NCBI GenBank assembly: GCA_045531955.1
Contig: JAZSFC010000027.1
Coordinates: forward strand, 62,001 to 126,000
From: SIG299 sp045531955
Lineage (GTDB): Bacteria > Bacillota > Clostridia > Lachnospirales > Lachnospiraceae
DNA length: 64,000 bases
Direction: 5' to 3'
Position numbers and translations under genes: made by a program. Below the pieces are notes generated by a model that saw nothing but the letters and a program-made list of their open reading frames with translations, did not search any database and was not told the origin of the DNA. Below, piece by piece: positions 60,918-64,000 of the stretch (position 1 is its first letter; every line of letters begins with the position of its first letter).

Positions 60918-61856
60918 TCATGTTCCTACTCTTCTCAACAGACTTTGAATTGCTTTGTTACATAAAATCATCATTAAGAATAAAATGGTTGCAATAGCGG
61001 ATGCATAACCCATTTCGAATCTTTGGAAACCGTAGTCCTGAATATGGCTTACGATTGTTCTTGCAGCGTAGTCCGTACTTGGGAAACCACACAATGTCTG
61101 CATGACATAACCAACACCAAAGGAACCTGTGATGGTCATAATAGCACCGAACAGAAGCATCGGCTTCATGCCCGGTAAGGTAATATACCAAAGCTCCTGC
61201 CAACGGTTTTTTACACCGTCCATGTAACCGGCTTCGTACTGGGACTGGTCTACACCCTGTAAGCCTGCTACGAAGGAAAGGAACTGGGTACCTAAACTCA
61301 TCCAAAGGGTAACCAACATACAAATCCAAAGCATATACTGCGGATTGGTCAGCCAAAGGATTGGTGCGTCGATGATACCCCACTCAATCAGGTAGGAGTT
61401 AATGTAACCGTACGCATCACCACGGAATAACTGAGAGAAAATAACAACACAGGAACCCGCAAGGGATGGTGCGTAGAAAATGATTACCGCAATGGTTCTT
61501 ATCCAGCGCGGAAGCTCATTGATGAGCCATGCAAATAGGAAAGAAGCGATGTAACCTAACGGACCTGTAATAATGGCAACCATCAGGGTGTTCTTTAAAC
61601 CGGTAATGAACACATCGTCATCCAGGAACAAGCTGATATAGTTGGTTAATCCGGCCCATTTTGCCGGTTCAAAAACATTGTAATAAGTAAAGCTGTAATA
61701 AATGGATGTGATTACCGGCAAAATTGTAAAGGTAAAGAAAAGAATCGCATACGGTGCCAGGAATAAATAACACATCTTTCTATTCTTTGCTTTTTTGATG
61801 GCAACCTGCATATTGTGTTTACGCAGCGCCACGTATTTTTGGAAATACTCTTTCAA
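60918..61856 (-). CDS. Carbohydrate ABC transporter permease (MalF type)
   Basis: A 312-residue membrane protein with about six helices; NRKMCYLFLAPYAILFFTFTILPVITSIYYSFTYYNVF is the usual first helix. The EAA motif appears as YEAGYMDGVKNRWQELWYITLPGMKP, with Gly for the third residue. It begins 17 bp after the binding-protein stop. A pair with the permease at 60014. The permeases of importer sets 1 and 2 differ clearly, so they are not a recent duplication. Confidence 0.9.
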   Translation of the reverse strand: MKEYFQKYVALRKHNMQVAIKKAKNRKMCYLFLAPYAILFFTFTILPVITSIYYSFTYYNVFEPAKWAGLTNYISLFLDDDVFITGLKNTLMVAIITGPLGYIASFLFAWLINELPRWIRTIAVIIFYAPSLAGSCVVIFSQLFRGDAYGYINSYLIEWGIIDAPILWLTNPQYMLWICMLVTLWMSLGTQFLSFVAGLQGVDQSQYEAGYMDGVKNRWQELWYITLPGMKPMLLFGAIMTITGSFGVGYVMQTLCGFPSTDYAARTIVSHIQDYGFQRFEMGYASAIATILFLMMILCNKAIQSLLRRVGT

Positions 61857-61873
61857 AGTGTGTCACTCCTTTC

Positions 61874-64000
61874 TTAATCTTCGTATATCGGCATGCCGAA
61901 TTCTTTACGTTTCTTTTCTATTTCTTCGTTAATCTGAAGCACATAGTCAATAATGGTTTCTCGCGGATCGTCCTTTGCCGAGGTTACCTTACGAAGTGCG
62001 TTGGTAACATGACGGCCGGTATAGTAACCACCTGCAATTTCCTTAATGCCCTTTGCCCAATCCCACTGTTCCTGTAATACTTCGATATCATGTGCACTCC
62101 AGGACAGCTGTACGAAAGCGTCTCTGTTTGCAGTTGCATATCTTGCAGAGGAACCAAGAAGTGCTTCCAGTTCACGACCGTAGCGGACCTGTGTATCTGC
62201 ATCTGCCCACCACTTCATGAATTCCCAGGAATTCTGCTTTAAGGTTTCGTCTTCGGTCTTAATCATCATGGTTGCGCCGCCGGCGATGAATACGGAACGG
62301 TCGATATAGGTGTTGCCGTTTTCATCTACGCGCTCGGTACCAGGAACCAGTGTGAAGTCCCAAAGGCCCTTGATTTCCGGTGCGGAAACCATTAAGGTGT
62401 TGTAAGTACCGTAGGATGCAATACCGATTGGCATTTCACCGGAACGGAAACGGCTTACAAAGTCGTATACTTCCGGAAGACCGTAGTCAGTAAAGTATCT
62501 TGCATATTCTTCAAAAGCTTCTACGCCTTCTTCGGAATCGATAATTGTTTTTGTATCGGTTTCGTTATATAAGTCTCCGCCCTTCTGGAACAAAAGACCA
62601 AAATACATATTTAAGTCTGCGGAAGTACTTTGCACTGCAAGAGCATTGGTAGCAGTGGTACTACCGGAAGCACTAGGAATCGCTACGGTTAAGCTCTTAC
62701 CCTGAATGGTTGGGAGCATTTCGATTAACTCTGTCCATGTGTTCGGAAGTCCTAAGCCAAGTTCTTCCATAACGTCTTTACGGTAGAACATTACGCAGAA
62801 GCCCTGGGTTTCCGGCACACCGTAAATATCATCGCCTAATCTAAACTGACGGTAAGAACTTTCGGTGTATGGTGCTAATACTTCTTTGTAATCTGCAAAC
62901 TGTGTAATTGGTTCTGCTGCACCACGAAGTGCGTAGTCAACTGGCTGATTGGCATCAGCAGAAATCAGTACGTTTGGACCTCTGCCTGCCATAACCGCAT
63001 TAAGAACCGCATCTTTGCCAACAATTTCTAAGTTAACCTTGATTCCGGTTTCCGGAGTAAAGCTGTCATCGATCATGGTCTTTAAAATGGTGCCCTGGTC
63101 ACGACCGGTGGTTACCCATACGGTGATTACCTCTTCCTTGTCGTCATAAATATCTCCGACTGCGTTATAGTCAACTAAGAAGGAAGCAACGAATGCCTTT
63201 ACTTCATGAATTGTATTATCAAAGAAATTACTTTCGTCTTTTTCTACGGTTGCACCGGTACCGCTTACTACTAAGTAGTCAATGTCCAGTTTGATTTCAG
63301 ACATGCTGAGAATGGAAGTACCGATTGCAGTAATGTTATCTTTCCAGGTTGTAAATTCTACGGTGATTTTTTCAGGACGTTCTACGAATTTTTCCATCTG
63401 GTTTGCTACCGTCTGTGCAGTGGTGATGTATTCGTTCTTCTGTCCTGTGTAAGCTACGGTGTCATCTACAATCTTGAAAAGACGCTTGGATTCAATATCC
63501 ATAGCCTCAACAACTTCCGGATAAACGGACTCGATGTGGTAGTCACGGTATTTATCAGGAGTTGCTCCGGTGTAAACCAGAATCTTACGGTACATCTGGT
63601 TTAAGCGGTATGCAGAGTCGGATAATTCGGAAAGAATATGTCCGAGTCCGCCGAGGGTGGCTTCTAAACGGATGGTATGTGTACCTTCGGTGAGGTAGAA
63701 CTCATAAGGAGTTCCTTCTTCATCAGCAAGTGTCATGCTGTTCCAGTCATTGCCGAAACCGAAGAACACTTCCTGCATTTCAGTAAAAGGAATTTCACCG
63801 TCGATGTATAAGCTACGACAGGAAACATTGCCTCTTGCATAGTTCTGACGGGCTTTTACCATGATGTTGTAATAGCCGTCTTCCGGAACCGTGAATTCCC
63901 ATTCAATCCACTGACCCGCTGTTTTCCATGTATCGCCGCCAACGTAGTTCAAAATAGTATGCATTACGTCGTATGGGGATGTGTTAGCGGAAGCCTTGTC
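61874..64000 (-). CDS. Carbohydrate-binding-domain/solute-binding fusion protein (5' truncated by the window)
   Basis: The frame is open to the right window edge, so the start and any signal peptide lie outside; ~708 residues are visible. The first ~120 form a beta-sandwich like a carbohydrate-binding module (GQWIEWEFTVPEDGYYNIMV, YEFYLTEGTHTIRLEA). A helical region (~125-275) follows, then a full family 1 solute-binding domain (~285-690) with ITVWVTTGRDQGTILKTMI, PNVLISADANQPVDYALRG, GLGLPNTWTELIEML and SWEFMKWWADADTQVRYG. The fusion of a binding module to a transport protein suggests direct contact with a polysaccharide. It leads importer set 1. Probable lipoprotein, but its N-terminus is not seen. 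Confidence 0.88.
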   Translation of the reverse strand, partial: DKASANTSPYDVMHTILNYVGGDTWKTAGQWIEWEFTVPEDGYYNIMVKARQNYARGNVSCRSLYIDGEIPFTEMQEVFFGFGNDWNSMTLADEEGTPYEFYLTEGTHTIRLEATLGGLGHILSELSDSAYRLNQMYRKILVYTGATPDKYRDYHIESVYPEVVEAMDIESKRLFKIVDDTVAYTGQKNEYITTAQTVANQMEKFVERPEKITVEFTTWKDNITAIGTSILSMSEIKLDIDYLVVSGTGATVEKDESNFFDNTIHEVKAFVASFLVDYNAVGDIYDDKEEVITVWVTTGRDQGTILKTMIDDSFTPETGIKVNLEIVGKDAVLNAVMAGRGPNVLISADANQPVDYALRGAAEPITQFADYKEVLAPYTESSYRQFRLGDDIYGVPETQGFCVMFYRKDVMEELGLGLPNTWTELIEMLPTIQGKSLTVAIPSASGSTTATNALAVQSTSADLNMYFGLLFQKGGDLYNETDTKTIIDSEEGVEAFEEYARYFTDYGLPEVYDFVSRFRSGEMPIGIASYGTYNTLMVSAPEIKGLWDFTLVPGTERVDENGNTYIDRSVFIAGGATMMIKTEDETLKQNSWEFMKWWADADTQVRYGRELEALLGSSARYATANRDAFVQLSWSAHDIEVLQEQWDWAKGIKEIAGGYYTGRHVTNALRKVTSAKDDPRETIIDYVLQINEEIEKKRKEFGMPIYED

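Noticed and set aside
1..64000. tRNA, rRNA, CRISPR arrays, transposases and phage genes
   Set aside because: I looked for cloverleaf-like segments, regularly spaced repeats and integrase/transposase motifs and saw none I could support.

Overview
The window looks like a piece of a chromosome from a low-G+C, spore-forming Firmicute, most probably a gut Clostridium relative of the Lachnospiraceae type. The basis is the A+T-rich sequence, strong AGGAGG-type ribosome binding sites, a proline T-box riboswitch, a CotS-like spore coat kinase, DUF5696/Yip1/solute-binding-protein transport operons, and a GH115/GH43 xylan locus. Almost all genes lie on the minus strand. I saw no rRNA, tRNA, CRISPR array, transposase or phage gene.

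Layout. (1) 1-1103, plus strand: the tail of an NTP_transf_5-type nucleotidyltransferase and a GT32-type glycosyltransferase, ending at a bidirectional terminator. (2) 20182 to 1145, minus strand: a tight, more A+T-rich exopolysaccharide operon of about 19 kb. Its order is UDP-glucose dehydrogenase, fused Wzz/tyrosine kinase, PHP-type tyrosine phosphatase, acyltransferase, two GT2s, Wzy-like polymerase, pyruvyl transferase, Wzx flippase, FrhB-like Fe-S protein, GT2 and a DUF6625 protein. The tail adds a beta-helix/BspA-repeat surface protein, two small paralogous membrane proteins, a CotH-like protein and a lasso-peptide B2-type protease. (3) 20369-24315: an ABC exporter, an asparagine-synthetase-like lasso cyclase and a small lasso-type precursor. 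Together with the B2 protease 20 kb away these look like a split or rearranged RiPP locus.

(4) 24523-40046 is mostly core or housekeeping. It holds an Fe-S aldo/keto reductase, an ECF sigma/anti-sigma operon with a plausible self-promoter, a MATE pump, oligoendopeptidase F, HflC/HflK, a HAD phosphatase, a phospho-sugar mutase, a PEGA protein next to a CotS-like kinase, and CCA-adding enzyme. (5) 40224-43833: two GNAT genes (one with an apparent internal deletion) and proS. proS is controlled by a T-box with a CCU specifier and is bracketed by two long imperfect palindromes (41415-41823 and 43308-43459).

(6) 64000 to 43873, minus strand: a large carbohydrate-use locus. It has two ABC importers (two binding proteins, four permeases, no ATPase), an NHL/TPR-like protein, a Yip1 protein, a DUF5696 protein, two tandem U32-like proteins, a GH43 lipoprotein, a GH115 enzyme and an SGNH esterase lipoprotein. 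The enzyme set points to acetylated glucurono-arabinoxylan: the lipoproteins would work outside, the importers bring in oligosaccharides and GH115 would work inside. The binding protein at the right edge runs off the window.
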